A stretch of DNA of 64,000 nt from positions 60,858 to 124,857 of the forward strand of contig NZ_JAEMEF010000011.1 of the NCBI RefSeq assembly GCF_016785945.1, in the 5' to 3' direction. Positions within the stretch are counted from its first letter, which is position 1. Every line of letters starts with the position of its first letter. The notes beneath the pieces are model-generated. The model worked only from the letters and a program-made list of their open reading frames with translations, had not been told where the DNA came from and made no database searches. Below are positions 34,695-44,169 of this stretch, in pieces. The DNA comes from Olleya sediminilitoris. GTDB lineage: Bacteria > Bacteroidota > Bacteroidia > Flavobacteriales > Flavobacteriaceae. The position numbers and the translations under genes were made by a program.

Positions 34695-35972
34695 TTAGAA
34701 TCCTAAACCACCAGCAACATTAGAGTATGTCCAGCTTAGGTTAGCAGTGTTAGCTCCTGTAGTTTGGCTTCCTTGTGTAACAGCAGTTGCTTCAGATCCA
34801 AAACCTGTAACTGTAACAGTCGTTGCTTTGTTTACAAAGATGTCTTCAACAGCAGTGATACCAGTTGGTAAAACAACTTCCCAGTTACTAAAGCTAACTA
34901 AACCGTTGTTGTAGTTTGTTGCAACACCATCATTATCTAATTCTACATCAGAAGAAGGGTCAAATCCATAAGCGTAAACATTGTTAGTTGAAACTTGAGC
35001 ATTACTTCTGTAATCAGCATATTCTGATCCAATATCACCATTTCCAATTAAAGTTAAGTCGTTTAATATACAAGACCCGTTTATTGATCCTTCTGGTCCA
35101 TCAATTTCTAAAGCGTGATCAGAATCGTCTCCTAATACTACAACAGCGTTTGTAATTGTACCTGACCAAGCTTGGTCAACATCTAATGCATCATCACCTT
35201 GAGCCCAAACCAATAAATTAGAAGCGTTAACTGTACCTCCAAAAAATTCGATACCATCATCTTTATTAGCAACAACTTCAATGTTGTCAATAGTTGTTCC
35301 AGATCCAACACCACCAAGTGTTAATCCGTTAATTTCATTACCTTCTCCTAATAAAGCTCCACCATGACGAATAGAAACATATTTTAAAACTCCTGAATTT
35401 TCATCATCAACAGCTGGTTCATCACCAGGACCATATAATCCAAAAGTATCACTAGCAGGAATTCCTTCAATTTGAGCTTCAGTAACATCACCAGGTAAAG
35501 AAGAAGTAGCTCTTCCTAAGATAATAATTCCTCCCCAAAGACCAACGTTAGTTTCGTTTAAGTTAGTACCTGTAGTAGCTCCAATTTCGATATTGTCTGC
35601 TTCAGCAGTAAAGATAATTGGTTGGGCAGCTGTTCCTTCAGCCATGATTTTACCTCCTCTAGCAATGATTAATGCAGAAGATAAAGATTGTTGTCCAGCA
35701 CGACCTTTGATGATAGTTCCAGGCTCAATTGTTAAAGTTACACCTTCTTGTACAACTACTTTTCTGTCTATAATATAACAGTTGTCTGCGGTCCAAGTTT
35801 CGTCAATTGCTATACCACCAGATTTTACTATGCAAGAAGTGTCTTCAGTAGAAGAGTTATTGTTATTTATTATAGTTGTTTCTTCAATAACAATAGGAGT
35901 GTCATCATCCTGAATACAAGATGTAAGTGCCATAGATAATGAGACAATCGATAGTAATAATACTTTTTTCAT
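34695..35972 (-). CDS. Surface-exposed beta-helix lipoprotein
   Basis: 425 residues. The lipoprotein signal ends in LTSC (Cys19), followed by IQDDD, an acidic stretch like the Bacteroidota lipoprotein export signal, so it probably faces outward. After an Asn/Ser-rich linker the chain has the repeated Gly/Asn/Val pattern of a right-handed parallel beta helix (LTIEPGTIIKGRAGQQS, IIFTAEADNIEIG, GGVGSGTTIDNIEVVANKDDG). Related proteins sit beside TonB-dependent receptors in many flavobacteria; a role in ligand capture for the receptor at 31757 is inference. 11-bp TTAA repeats lie upstream of its start. Confidence 0.85.
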   Translation of the reverse strand: MKKVLLLSIVSLSMALTSCIQDDDTPIVIEETTIINNNNSSTEDTSCIVKSGGIAIDETWTADNCYIIDRKVVVQEGVTLTIEPGTIIKGRAGQQSLSSALIIARGGKIMAEGTAAQPIIFTAEADNIEIGATTGTNLNETNVGLWGGIIILGRATSSLPGDVTEAQIEGIPASDTFGLYGPGDEPAVDDENSGVLKYVSIRHGGALLGEGNEINGLTLGGVGSGTTIDNIEVVANKDDGIEFFGGTVNASNLLVWAQGDDALDVDQAWSGTITNAVVVLGDDSDHALEIDGPEGSINGSCILNDLTLIGNGDIGSEYADYRSNAQVSTNNVYAYGFDPSSDVELDNDGVATNYNNGLVSFSNWEVVLPTGITAVEDIFVNKATTVTVTGFGSEATAVTQGSQTTGANTANLSWTYSNVAGGLGF

Positions 35973-36110
35973 TTTATAAAATTTAGTTGTGTTTTTTTGT
36001 TTTAAATATTTTCACAAAGAAACTTCTAAACTGTAAAGTCTATGTTAACTAGAAATTAACTGTTAATCACTAAAAGGTTAGATTAATGTTATGAGGTATT
36101 TGTATTTTTT
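35973..36110 (-). promoter_or_regulatory. Upstream region of the beta-helix gene with TTAA/TAAC direct repeats
   Basis: On the minus strand TTAATTTCTAG-TTAACATAGAC is an 11-bp direct repeat whose end lies 19 bp before TTTCTTTG (a seven-of-eight -7 match). Further upstream TAACATTAATC-TAACCTTTTAG repeats with the same period. The arrangement parallels the PiT promoter. Spacing and sequence are less regular than there. Confidence 0.4.
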
Positions 36111-36193
36111 AGGTTTTGAAAACATTTAGTTAACATTAAAATATGTGCAAGAATTTATTGCATTTACTTATCTTGCCATATAAAATAAATGAT

Positions 36194-37537
36194 ATGAATT
36201 GGGAACAGCTGCTATCCTTGAAGCGTTTTGGAGATACTAATAAAAGATTAAGAAAAGAACAAGACGAAACACGTTTAGGTTTTGAGGTAGATTATGATCG
36301 TATAATCTTTTCTTCAGAGTTTAGAAGTCTTCAAGATAAAACACAGGTAATACCCTTGTCTAAGACAGACTTTGTACATACACGATTGACGCATAGTTTA
36401 GAGGTTAGTGTTGTTGGACGATCTTTAGGACGTAGTGTGGGTCAAAAAATATTAGCTAAATACCCACATTTACAAACTGTTCATGGTTATCAACCTAATG
36501 ACTTTGGTGCTATTGTAGCAGCAGCAGCTTTAGCACATGATATTGGGAATCCTCCATTTGGGCATTCTGGAGAGAAAGCTATTGGTGAGTATTTTATATC
36601 TGGAGAAGGACAAAAGTATAAAGAAGATTTATCTAAAAAAGAGTATCAAGATTTATGTGATTTTGAAGGTAACGCCAATGGTTTTAAAATTGTTACACAA
36701 AGTAGGGCTGGTCGCGAAGGTGGTTTGCGTCTAAGTTATGCAACTTTAGGTGCTTTTACAAAATATCCAAAAGAATCCTTACCTAAAAAACCAACAAAGC
36801 ATATTGCTGATAAAAAATATGGTTTTTTTCAATCTGAAAAAGAAGCATTTATTGATGTAGCAAATGAACTAGGTATGTCTAGTAGAGGTGATGGTAATTC
36901 AGTAAGCTATTCTAGACATCCATTAGCTTTTTTAGTTGAAGCTGCAGATGATATATGTTATACAATAATTGATTTTGAAGACGGAATTAATTTAGGGTTA
37001 ATAGAAGAAGAATACGCTTTAGAGTATTTGATTAATCTGGTTAGAGATACTATTAATACTAACAAATATCATCAATTAACTAATACCAAGGATAGAATTA
37101 GTTATTTAAGAGCTTTAGCTATTAATACTTTAATAAATGAAGCTGTTAGTATATTTATGGATAATGAAGAAGCTATATTAAAAGGAGAATTTAATATAGG
37201 TCTGTTAGATAAAAGTAAATACGAAGCACAAATCAACGATATAATCAAAGTTAGTGTTCAGAAAGTTTATCAATCTAAAGAAGTTGTTGATAAAGAAATT
37301 TCTGGTTATCAAGTCTTAAATACGCTTTTGCATACTTACTCTAAAGCTGTAAACAATAATTATTTAGTACTTAGTTCTAATTATGATGCTTTAATTTTAA
37401 AAGGTTTGCCAAAAGTCTTAGATTTTAATAATGATAGCCTGTATCACAGGCTATTAAATGTTTGTCATTACGTTTCTTTAATGACGGATAGTCAAGCTAT
37501 TTTAGAATACAAAAAAGTTAGAGGATTTAATTTATAG
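36194..37537 (+). CDS. dgt: Deoxyguanosinetriphosphate triphosphohydrolase-like HD hydrolase
   Basis: 447 residues from the ATG at 36194 (MNWEQLLSLKRFGD); the frame extends 17 codons upstream through a hydrophobic stretch that does not belong to the family. HD-domain metal ligands are in HTRLTHSLEVS (about 62-72) and ALAHDIGNPPFGHSGEKA (about 114-131), and the N-terminal R-x-x-YD-x-x-RI-x-F-S-x-x-FR pattern is typical. The family cuts dNTPs (dGTP in E. coli) to the nucleoside and tripolyphosphate, tuning dNTP pools. It stands apart from nrdBA. The T9SS protein follows after 90 bp with its own promoter. Confidence 0.92.
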   Translation: MNWEQLLSLKRFGDTNKRLRKEQDETRLGFEVDYDRIIFSSEFRSLQDKTQVIPLSKTDFVHTRLTHSLEVSVVGRSLGRSVGQKILAKYPHLQTVHGYQPNDFGAIVAAAALAHDIGNPPFGHSGEKAIGEYFISGEGQKYKEDLSKKEYQDLCDFEGNANGFKIVTQSRAGREGGLRLSYATLGAFTKYPKESLPKKPTKHIADKKYGFFQSEKEAFIDVANELGMSSRGDGNSVSYSRHPLAFLVEAADDICYTIIDFEDGINLGLIEEEYALEYLINLVRDTINTNKYHQLTNTKDRISYLRALAINTLINEAVSIFMDNEEAILKGEFNIGLLDKSKYEAQINDIIKVSVQKVYQSKEVVDKEISGYQVLNTLLHTYSKAVNNNYLVLSSNYDALILKGLPKVLDFNNDSLYHRLLNVCHYVSLMTDSQAILEYKKVRGFNL

Positions 37538-37601
37538 TGTTTTTTTAAGCTTTGTTTTGTTTTTTTAACAAAAAATCTCTTAAATAAATGTTAAAAATGT
37601 T

Positions 37602-37609
37602 TATTTTTG
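37602..37609 (+). promoter_or_regulatory. Promoter -7 element of the large T9SS protein gene
   Basis: TATTTTTG matches TAnnTTTG; the start would be near 37613 with a leader of about 15 nt. Confidence 0.5.
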
Positions 37610-37627
37610 ACGTCCTAAATATAACTA

Positions 37628-40600
37628 ATGAAAAAGAAAATCACTATTCTAGCAACATTTGCGATTGCATGTGTTGCGTTTTTTGGTTTGTTTAATTTTG
37701 AACAATCAGAAACTTCCAAACAACTTAGCGTAAAAGAAATTCATAAAAAACACCTTGAGGCAAGCCCTTATAAGGAAGTGTTGAAACTGTCTAAGCCAGA
37801 ACGAAAGGCAGCAGGTCTTACTCCTAATAAATACTATGAGCAAGAATGGGAACTAACAATGAATCCTGTTTTAGGTAGGCCAACATCAGAGAATTTAAAA
37901 CAAATTAGAGCTGATCAAAAATTAAAACGACAAAACTTTTTAGCTTCGGGAAGAGTACCTGGAGACGCTATAGATAATAATTGGATTGAAAGAGGTCCAA
38001 ATAATGTTGGTGGACGTACTAGAGCTATAATGTTTGATCCTAATGATACAACAAACGAAACTTTATTTGCAGGTGGTGTAAGTGGAGGTTTATGGAAAAA
38101 CACAAATATATCTAATCCTGAATCAGGTTGGCAAAGGGTTGATATTTCAGAGAATTTAGCTGTAAGTTGTATAACTTACGATCCAAATAATTTAAATACT
38201 TTTTATCTAGGTACAGGAGAGTCCTATGTAAATGGAGATGTAAATGGAGATGGAGTATGGAAATCAGAGGATGCAGGAACGACATGGACAAAAGTTTTTG
38301 GTGGTATATCAGGACCTACAACATCAGATGCTATTACAAATAGTATAACAGTTAATTCACCAAGTGTAATTGCAGGAGATTATATTTCTAATCCTACAAC
38401 CATATTTGGTGGTACAATTAATAATGTTATTACAGGAGAGTTTGTACTCGCAAATGGTGCGGTACCATTTACAGGTACTAATGGTCAAACTTCCGATATT
38501 CCTGAAGAAGGATGTGGTCCATCAGTTATAGATATGACTGGTAAAATAGCCCTAGTTAGAAGAGGGGTTTGTACATTTGTTGAAAAAGTAAAATCTGCTC
38601 AGGATGCTGGCGCTGTAGGAGTGATTGTGATGAATAATGCGGATGGTGCGTTAATCAATATGTCCGGTGATGATGACTCAATAGTTATTCCAGCTGTAAT
38701 GATATCTAAAGCTGATGGAGATCTTATTGAAGCAGCACTAAGTACAGGTGCTGTAACAGGTTCTTTAAACCCTCAGACAGGTGTGTTTAATGGTCAATTA
38801 GTTCCAGGTATACAATTTGTTAACGATATTAAAGTAAGAGATAATAATGGTGTTTCTGAGATTTATGTGGCTGCAGGAGATGGTTTCTATAGTGCAGCTA
38901 GCTCTGCAACATTTCTAACTGGTCCAGATTATGGATTATATAAATCAATTGATGAAGGCTCGTCTTGGAATGAAATCAATATGCCTTTAACATCCAACGG
39001 TAATAAATTTTGTCCTAATGATATTGAAATAGGCTCAGATAATAAACTTTGGCTGTCAACAACTAATAGTGTTATTTTTGGAGATGGAGGTGGAACTATA
39101 CTTAATTCAGTAGATGGAGTGAATTTCGTTGTAAAAAGGATTATTCCAAATGCCGATAGAACTCAAATAGCAATTTCTACATCTAACCCTGATTTAGTTT
39201 ATGTTTTAGCAGAAGGTAGCGGTTCAGCTCCTGTATTAATGGAAAAAACATCAGATGCATTTGCCTCTAATAACTCTATGACTTTGCCTAATGATGCGGA
39301 TACAGGAATTGACGCTAATGATTTTACTAGAGGACAAGCTTTTTATGATTTAATGATTGAGGTAGACCCTAATAACGATCAGATAATCTATGCAGGTGGA
39401 ATAGACTTATTTAAATCTACCACAGCTGGCGCTAATTGGACTCAATTTACTCATTGGTATGGTGGCTTTGGTTATCAAGACGTTCATGCAGATCAACATG
39501 CTATGACTTTTGCTAATGGATCATCAACAACTTTTGCTTTTGGAAATGATGGAGGAGTTTATTATTCAGCAAATGCTGGTGCAACCACTACTTCAAGAAA
39601 TAAAGATTTTAATACTTCTCAATTTTATACACTAGGTGTAGCGCCGACTACAGCCTTTGAAGGAGATTATTTTGCAGGTGGTTTACAAGATAACGGAACA
39701 CATTTGTTTCAAGATGCATCACCGAATCAAACCTCTGCTTCAGTTGAAGCTTATGGAGGAGATGGAGCTTATACCTTTTTTGATCAAGATGGAGTTGATC
39801 AATACTTCATAAGAAATTACGTATATAATTCAGGAATAGAATTGTATAATTTCGCTACTAATTCTAACATAACCATTAACGGAGAGTCAAATTCAAATGG
39901 GGCATTCATAAATCCTCAAGCACTAGATTCAAATCTAGATATTTTATATTCAAATTATTCTTCTGGTGGTGCATTTCTAATAAGAAGATACACAGGTATT
40001 AAAGCTCAAAATACATTAGACGCCTCTAATATTACAAACCCTCAATTAAATAGTGCTCCTACTGCTTTTAGTGTTTCTCCCTATACTACTTCATCTTCAA
40101 CCTTGTTAGTTGGAACTGTTTTAGGAAGTATTTTTAAAGTTGAAAATGCAGATACTTCTCCTGTGTTTATTGATTTAGATATTAATAATGTTATTGTGGG
40201 AAGCGTTTCTGATCTTGAATTTGGAATATCAGAAAATGAAATATTTTTAACAGTACATAATTATGGTGTTCAAAGTATTTGGTATACAAACGATGGAGGT
40301 ACAACTTGGTTAGAAAAAGAAGGTGATTTACCAGATATGCCTGTGAAAACAATTTTACAGAACCCTTTAAGTCCTAATGAAGTTATAATTGGTACAGAAT
40401 TAGGTGTATGGTTTACTAATAATTTTTCAGATGCAAATCCTAACTGGAATCAAGCATTTAATGGTATGTCTAATGTGAAAGTTACAGATTTAGATGTACG
40501 TGATGACAATATGGTTTTTGCAGCTACTTATGGACGTGGAATATTTTCTGGAGAATTTAAAATAGATGGAAATGGAGACGAAGATGGAGATGGTGTCATT

Positions 40601-41626
40601 AATGATTTAGATAATTGTTTGAATACATCTAATCCAGATCAAGCAGATGTCGATGGAAATGGTATTGGAGACGCTTGTCAAGATACAGATGGTGATGGAG
40701 TTTTAGATATTGATGATAATTGTCCATTAATAGCTAACCCTAATCAATTAGATTCCGATGGAAACGGAGTAGGTGATGCTTGCCAAGATGATGATGGTGA
40801 TGGAGTCTTTGATGATGTTGATAATTGTTTAGAAACAGCAAATCCAGATCAAGAAGATACTAACGGAAATGGTATTGGTGATGCTTGTGATACAAGTTAT
40901 TTAAATGCTGATAATATTTCATTAGAAGTTATTTCTGAAAGATGTGAAAATCAAAACAATGGATCTGTAGTTGTCAATGTAAACGAAACCTACGTAACGT
41001 ACACAGCAACTGTTGTAGGTAATGGGGTCAGTTTATCAGAACAAATTACAGCTGACTCATTCACTTTTGATGATTTAGCAGTTGGTGCGTATACTGTTTG
41101 TGTCTCTGTTAATGGAACATCTCACGAGCAATGTTTTGAAATTAATATTGATGAAGCTGATGTTATTGATTTACAAATAGTAAACAACAATATTGATAGT
41201 GATACCACTTACGTGGAAGTGAGTAGAGGTACAGCACCTTATACAGTACTATTTAAAGGTGAGATTGTTAAAATCACTAGTGATCAAAATTTTGAATTGG
41301 ACCTAGTAGGTTCAGGAGAACTAGAAATTAAAACAGCTGAAGCTTGTGAAGGAACATTTAAAACTTCAATAGAAAATACATTAAGTATTATCGCTAGTCC
41401 AAATCCAGTGATAAATGATTTAAAAATCACATTGCCTAATGCTGTAACTCAACCAGAAATAATTGTTCAAGTTTATGATGTTACAGGTAAAATGGTTGTC
41501 AATAAAAACTACGTAAAAGGAAATTCAAACTTTATTAAAGTTCCTTTTGCAAACTTAAATCCAGGTATTTATTTCATTAAATTAAATGTAGATTCTCCTG
41601 AGGTTATTAAAATTATAAAAAAATAA
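37628..41626 (+). CDS. Large T9SS-secreted protein: sortilin/BNR-like propeller with inserted PA domain and thrombospondin type 3 repeats
   Basis: 1332 residues. The N-terminal signal or anchor is KKKITILATFAIACVAFFGLF. Residues about 110-225 and 390-975 form a VPS10/sortilin-like beta propeller with BNR Asp-box-type repeats (GGVWKSEDAGTTWTKV-like). A protease-associated (PA) domain is inserted at about 231-381 (GKIALVRRGVCTFVEKVKSA). Residues about 978-1087 are three or four calcium-binding thrombospondin type 3 repeats (DGDGVxDxxDNC). The C-terminal T9SS type A domain is at about 1255-1332 (IASPNPVINDLKI). No protease catalytic motif is visible despite the PA domain, so a binding or adhesive surface role is most likely. 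A lipoprotein gene follows by 6 bp. Confidence 0.88.
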   Translation: MKKKITILATFAIACVAFFGLFNFEQSETSKQLSVKEIHKKHLEASPYKEVLKLSKPERKAAGLTPNKYYEQEWELTMNPVLGRPTSENLKQIRADQKLKRQNFLASGRVPGDAIDNNWIERGPNNVGGRTRAIMFDPNDTTNETLFAGGVSGGLWKNTNISNPESGWQRVDISENLAVSCITYDPNNLNTFYLGTGESYVNGDVNGDGVWKSEDAGTTWTKVFGGISGPTTSDAITNSITVNSPSVIAGDYISNPTTIFGGTINNVITGEFVLANGAVPFTGTNGQTSDIPEEGCGPSVIDMTGKIALVRRGVCTFVEKVKSAQDAGAVGVIVMNNADGALINMSGDDDSIVIPAVMISKADGDLIEAALSTGAVTGSLNPQTGVFNGQLVPGIQFVNDIKVRDNNGVSEIYVAAGDGFYSAASSATFLTGPDYGLYKSIDEGSSWNEINMPLTSNGNKFCPNDIEIGSDNKLWLSTTNSVIFGDGGGTILNSVDGVNFVVKRIIPNADRTQIAISTSNPDLVYVLAEGSGSAPVLMEKTSDAFASNNSMTLPNDADTGIDANDFTRGQAFYDLMIEVDPNNDQIIYAGGIDLFKSTTAGANWTQFTHWYGGFGYQDVHADQHAMTFANGSSTTFAFGNDGGVYYSANAGATTTSRNKDFNTSQFYTLGVAPTTAFEGDYFAGGLQDNGTHLFQDASPNQTSASVEAYGGDGAYTFFDQDGVDQYFIRNYVYNSGIELYNFATNSNITINGESNSNGAFINPQALDSNLDILYSNYSSGGAFLIRRYTGIKAQNTLDASNITNPQLNSAPTAFSVSPYTTSSSTLLVGTVLGSIFKVENADTSPVFIDLDINNVIVGSVSDLEFGISENEIFLTVHNYGVQSIWYTNDGGTTWLEKEGDLPDMPVKTILQNPLSPNEVIIGTELGVWFTNNFSDANPNWNQAFNGMSNVKVTDLDVRDDNMVFAATYGRGIFSGEFKIDGNGDEDGDGVINDLDNCLNTSNPDQADVDGNGIGDACQDTDGDGVLDIDDNCPLIANPNQLDSDGNGVGDACQDDDGDGVFDDVDNCLETANPDQEDTNGNGIGDACDTSYLNADNISLEVISERCENQNNGSVVVNVNETYVTYTATVVGNGVSLSEQITADSFTFDDLAVGAYTVCVSVNGTSHEQCFEINIDEADVIDLQIVNNNIDSDTTYVEVSRGTAPYTVLFKGEIVKITSDQNFELDLVGSGELEIKTAEACEGTFKTSIENTLSIIASPNPVINDLKITLPNAVTQPEIIVQVYDVTGKMVVNKNYVKGNSNFIKVPFANLNPGIYFIKLNVDSPEVIKIIKK

Positions 41627-41632
41627 AGACAT

Positions 41633-42334
41633 ATGAATAAGTTAATAAAAATAGTTCCTGTAATGCTAATAGCAATTACATTTATGGCTTGTGGAGGAAG
41701 TGATGATGGTGGTTCAGCTCCTCCAACTCCAAATACAGCACCAACAGCTGTATCAAATTTAATTTATCCAAGTTCTGATTTACTTTGTATTGATACTAAT
41801 ATTGAATTTGAATGGGCAGCAGCTACAGATGCAGATAATGATAATTTAGAGTACACAATAAGAGTAGCAACAGATAGAGACCAAACTAATATTGTAGCTC
41901 AACAAACAACTAGTAATACTTCTGTATTAATTACTTTAAATCCAGGAATTGCATATTATTGGAATGTTGTGGCTTCTGATGGTGAAGATGAAGCAGAAGC
42001 GTCTCCAACCTTAGCGTTTTATACAGAAGGAGAAGGTGTTTCTAACTATGTGCCCTTTGCAGCTTCTATTATTGCTCCAGAAATGGATGCATTTTTAGAT
42101 TCCGGAAGTGTATCTTTACAATGGTCAGGAAGTGACGTTGATGTAGATGATACATTAACTTACGATGTGTTTTTTGGTACAACAGATACTCCTGATTTAC
42201 TGCAATCAGATGTTACAGCAACAACTTTAGATGTAACAACAGTAGCTGGTACAACTTATTATTGGAAGATAGATACTAAGGATAATAATGGTACTAAAAG
42301 TATAGGGCAAGTTTGGACGTTTACGACAAATTAA
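41633..42334 (+). CDS. Fibronectin type III-like surface lipoprotein
   Basis: 233 residues with lipobox FMAC (Cys20), followed by GGSDDGG, an acidic tract suited to surface export, and a Pro/Thr linker. Two similar beta-sandwich domains follow (about 45-130 and 140-233). Each shows the fibronectin-III-like pattern of extracellular Bacteroidota proteins: IEFEWAAATDADNDNLEYTI and YYWNVVASDGE in the first, VSLQWSGSDVDVDDTLTYDV and YYWKIDTKDNNG in the second. It is 6 bp after the large T9SS protein, so the two are cotranscribed and could form a surface pair. Confidence 0.85.
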   Translation: MNKLIKIVPVMLIAITFMACGGSDDGGSAPPTPNTAPTAVSNLIYPSSDLLCIDTNIEFEWAAATDADNDNLEYTIRVATDRDQTNIVAQQTTSNTSVLITLNPGIAYYWNVVASDGEDEAEASPTLAFYTEGEGVSNYVPFAASIIAPEMDAFLDSGSVSLQWSGSDVDVDDTLTYDVFFGTTDTPDLLQSDVTATTLDVTTVAGTTYYWKIDTKDNNGTKSIGQVWTFTTN

Positions 42335-42360
42335 TCTACATAAATATATAACTACTTATA

Positions 42361-42390
42361 AATGACAGGCTAATTTAGTCTGTCATTTTT
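42361..42390. terminator. Terminator after the lipoprotein gene, overlapping the dxs stop
   Basis: Arms AATGACAG and CTGTCATT with an imperfect inner stem and a T8 tail on the plus strand. The dxs stop codon lies inside the loop region. Confidence 0.8.
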
Positions 42391-44147
42391 TTTAGGAACA
42401 AACTCAAATTTTTAGAATCCAAATTAATTGTTTTCTGTAATTCTAAAACCGTTCCATGTTCTATGAAGTGATCAGGAATGCCTTTTAAAATTAATTTGTT
42501 AGGGTAATTGTATTTAGTTTTAAACTCTGCAATAGCACTTCCGAAACCTCCTAATAAGGTCCCATCTTCAATTGTAACTACAGTGTCATGAGTTTTAAAT
42601 ACTTCATGTAACATAGTCTCATCTAATGGTTTTATAAAGCGAAGGTCATAATGAGAAAATGCTGAAGCCTCTTCTAAAAATTCTAAAGCTTCAACAACAT
42701 TTTTATACATATTACCTATTGATAAAATGGCTGTTTTTGTTCCTTGTTTTAAGCATTCACCTTTTCCGATTTCTAATTTACTAAATGGTTGTTGCCAGTT
42801 TAAGTTTTCACCTCGACCTCTTGGGTATCTTATAGCAATTGGATGCTTAAGTCCTAATTGAGCTGTATACATAATATTACGTAGCTCTATTTCATTACGT
42901 GGAGCTGCGATAATTAGATTTGGGATGCAGCGTAAATATGCTAAATCAAAAACACCATGATGGGTTGCGCCATCTTCACCAACTAAACCTGCACGATCCA
43001 AACAAAAAATAACAGGAAGATTTTGCAAGGCTACATCATGTATAATTTGATCATAAGCACGTTGTAAAAACGTAGAGTATATGTTACAAAACGCAATCAT
43101 ACCTTGAGTTGCTAATCCTGCTGCAAATGTCACAGCATGCTGCTCTGCTATACCAACGTCAAAAGCACGATCCGGAATTTGTTCCATCATATATTTTAAC
43201 GAGCTTCCAGTAGGCATTGCTGGTGTAATCCCAATTATTTTTTTATTTTGTTTTGCTAATTCAACAATAGTATGTCCAAAAACATCTTGATATTTTGGTG
43301 GTTGTTTAATGTTTGATTTAGGATTTAATTCGCCTGTTTCTTTATTAAATTTTCCAGGTGCATGATAAGTAACTTGGTTTTCTTCGGCTTGACGTAAACC
43401 TTTACCTTTGGTTGTAATTACATGTAAAAATTTAGGGCCTTTTGTATTTTTAAGACGCTTTAATTCTGTGATTAATAATGGTAAATCATGACCATCTATT
43501 GGTCCAGAATAGTCAAAATTAAGAGCTTCAAAAATATTGTCTTGCTTTTCTGTACCTTTTTTTACGTTTGTTAAATATTGTTTTAAAGCACCAACACTTG
43601 GGTCTATACCTATTGCGTTGTCATTTAATATTACAAGTAAGTTTGCATTTGTAACTCCTGCATGATTTAAACCTTCAAAAGCCATTCCGCTAGCTATAGA
43701 TGCATCACCAATTACAGCAATATGTTGTGTGTCAAAATCTCCTTTTAGTTTAGAAGCAATAGCCATACCTAATGCAGCAGAAATTGAAGTGGATGAATGT
43801 CCAACACCAAAGGTGTCAAAATCACTTTCTAACCTATTAGGAAAACCGCTCAATCCACCAATTTGTCTGTTAGTATCAAAGGTGTCTCGTCTTCCAGTTA
43901 AAATTTTATGTCCATAAGCTTGATGGCCAACATCCCAAACTAATAGATCTTTTGGTGTGTCAAATACATAGTGTAAAGCAATAGTAAGTTCTATTACTCC
44001 TAAACTAGCGCCTAAGTGTCCCTCTTTTGTGGCTACTATATTTATAATAAAATCGCGTAAATCTTTAGCAAGAAGCGGTAATTTTTCTTGACTTAAAAGA
44101 CGAAGTTCCTTTGGGGAATCAATGGTATTTAAAAGTTTATTTTGCAC
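42375..44147 (-). CDS. dxs: 1-deoxy-D-xylulose-5-phosphate synthase
   Basis: 590 residues. It condenses pyruvate and glyceraldehyde 3-phosphate with thiamine diphosphate, the first step of the MEP isoprenoid pathway. The thiamine-binding motif is GDASIASGMAFEGLNHAG followed by NDNAIGIDPSVGAL (about 147-185). The entry histidine lies in VWDVGHQAYGHKILTGR (about 72-88). The transketolase pyrimidine domain has IPDRAFDVGIAEQHAVTFAAG near 325 and CLDRAGLVGEDGATHHGVFD near 375. It is slightly shorter than the E. coli enzyme (620). It follows the TonB-like gene by 22 bp on the same strand and is probably cotranscribed. Confidence 0.97.
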   Translation of the reverse strand: MQNKLLNTIDSPKELRLLSQEKLPLLAKDLRDFIINIVATKEGHLGASLGVIELTIALHYVFDTPKDLLVWDVGHQAYGHKILTGRRDTFDTNRQIGGLSGFPNRLESDFDTFGVGHSSTSISAALGMAIASKLKGDFDTQHIAVIGDASIASGMAFEGLNHAGVTNANLLVILNDNAIGIDPSVGALKQYLTNVKKGTEKQDNIFEALNFDYSGPIDGHDLPLLITELKRLKNTKGPKFLHVITTKGKGLRQAEENQVTYHAPGKFNKETGELNPKSNIKQPPKYQDVFGHTIVELAKQNKKIIGITPAMPTGSSLKYMMEQIPDRAFDVGIAEQHAVTFAAGLATQGMIAFCNIYSTFLQRAYDQIIHDVALQNLPVIFCLDRAGLVGEDGATHHGVFDLAYLRCIPNLIIAAPRNEIELRNIMYTAQLGLKHPIAIRYPRGRGENLNWQQPFSKLEIGKGECLKQGTKTAILSIGNMYKNVVEALEFLEEASAFSHYDLRFIKPLDETMLHEVFKTHDTVVTIEDGTLLGGFGSAIAEFKTKYNYPNKLILKGIPDHFIEHGTVLELQKTINLDSKNLSLFLKKMTD

Positions 44148-44169
44148 TTAGCAAAAATACAAGATTTTA

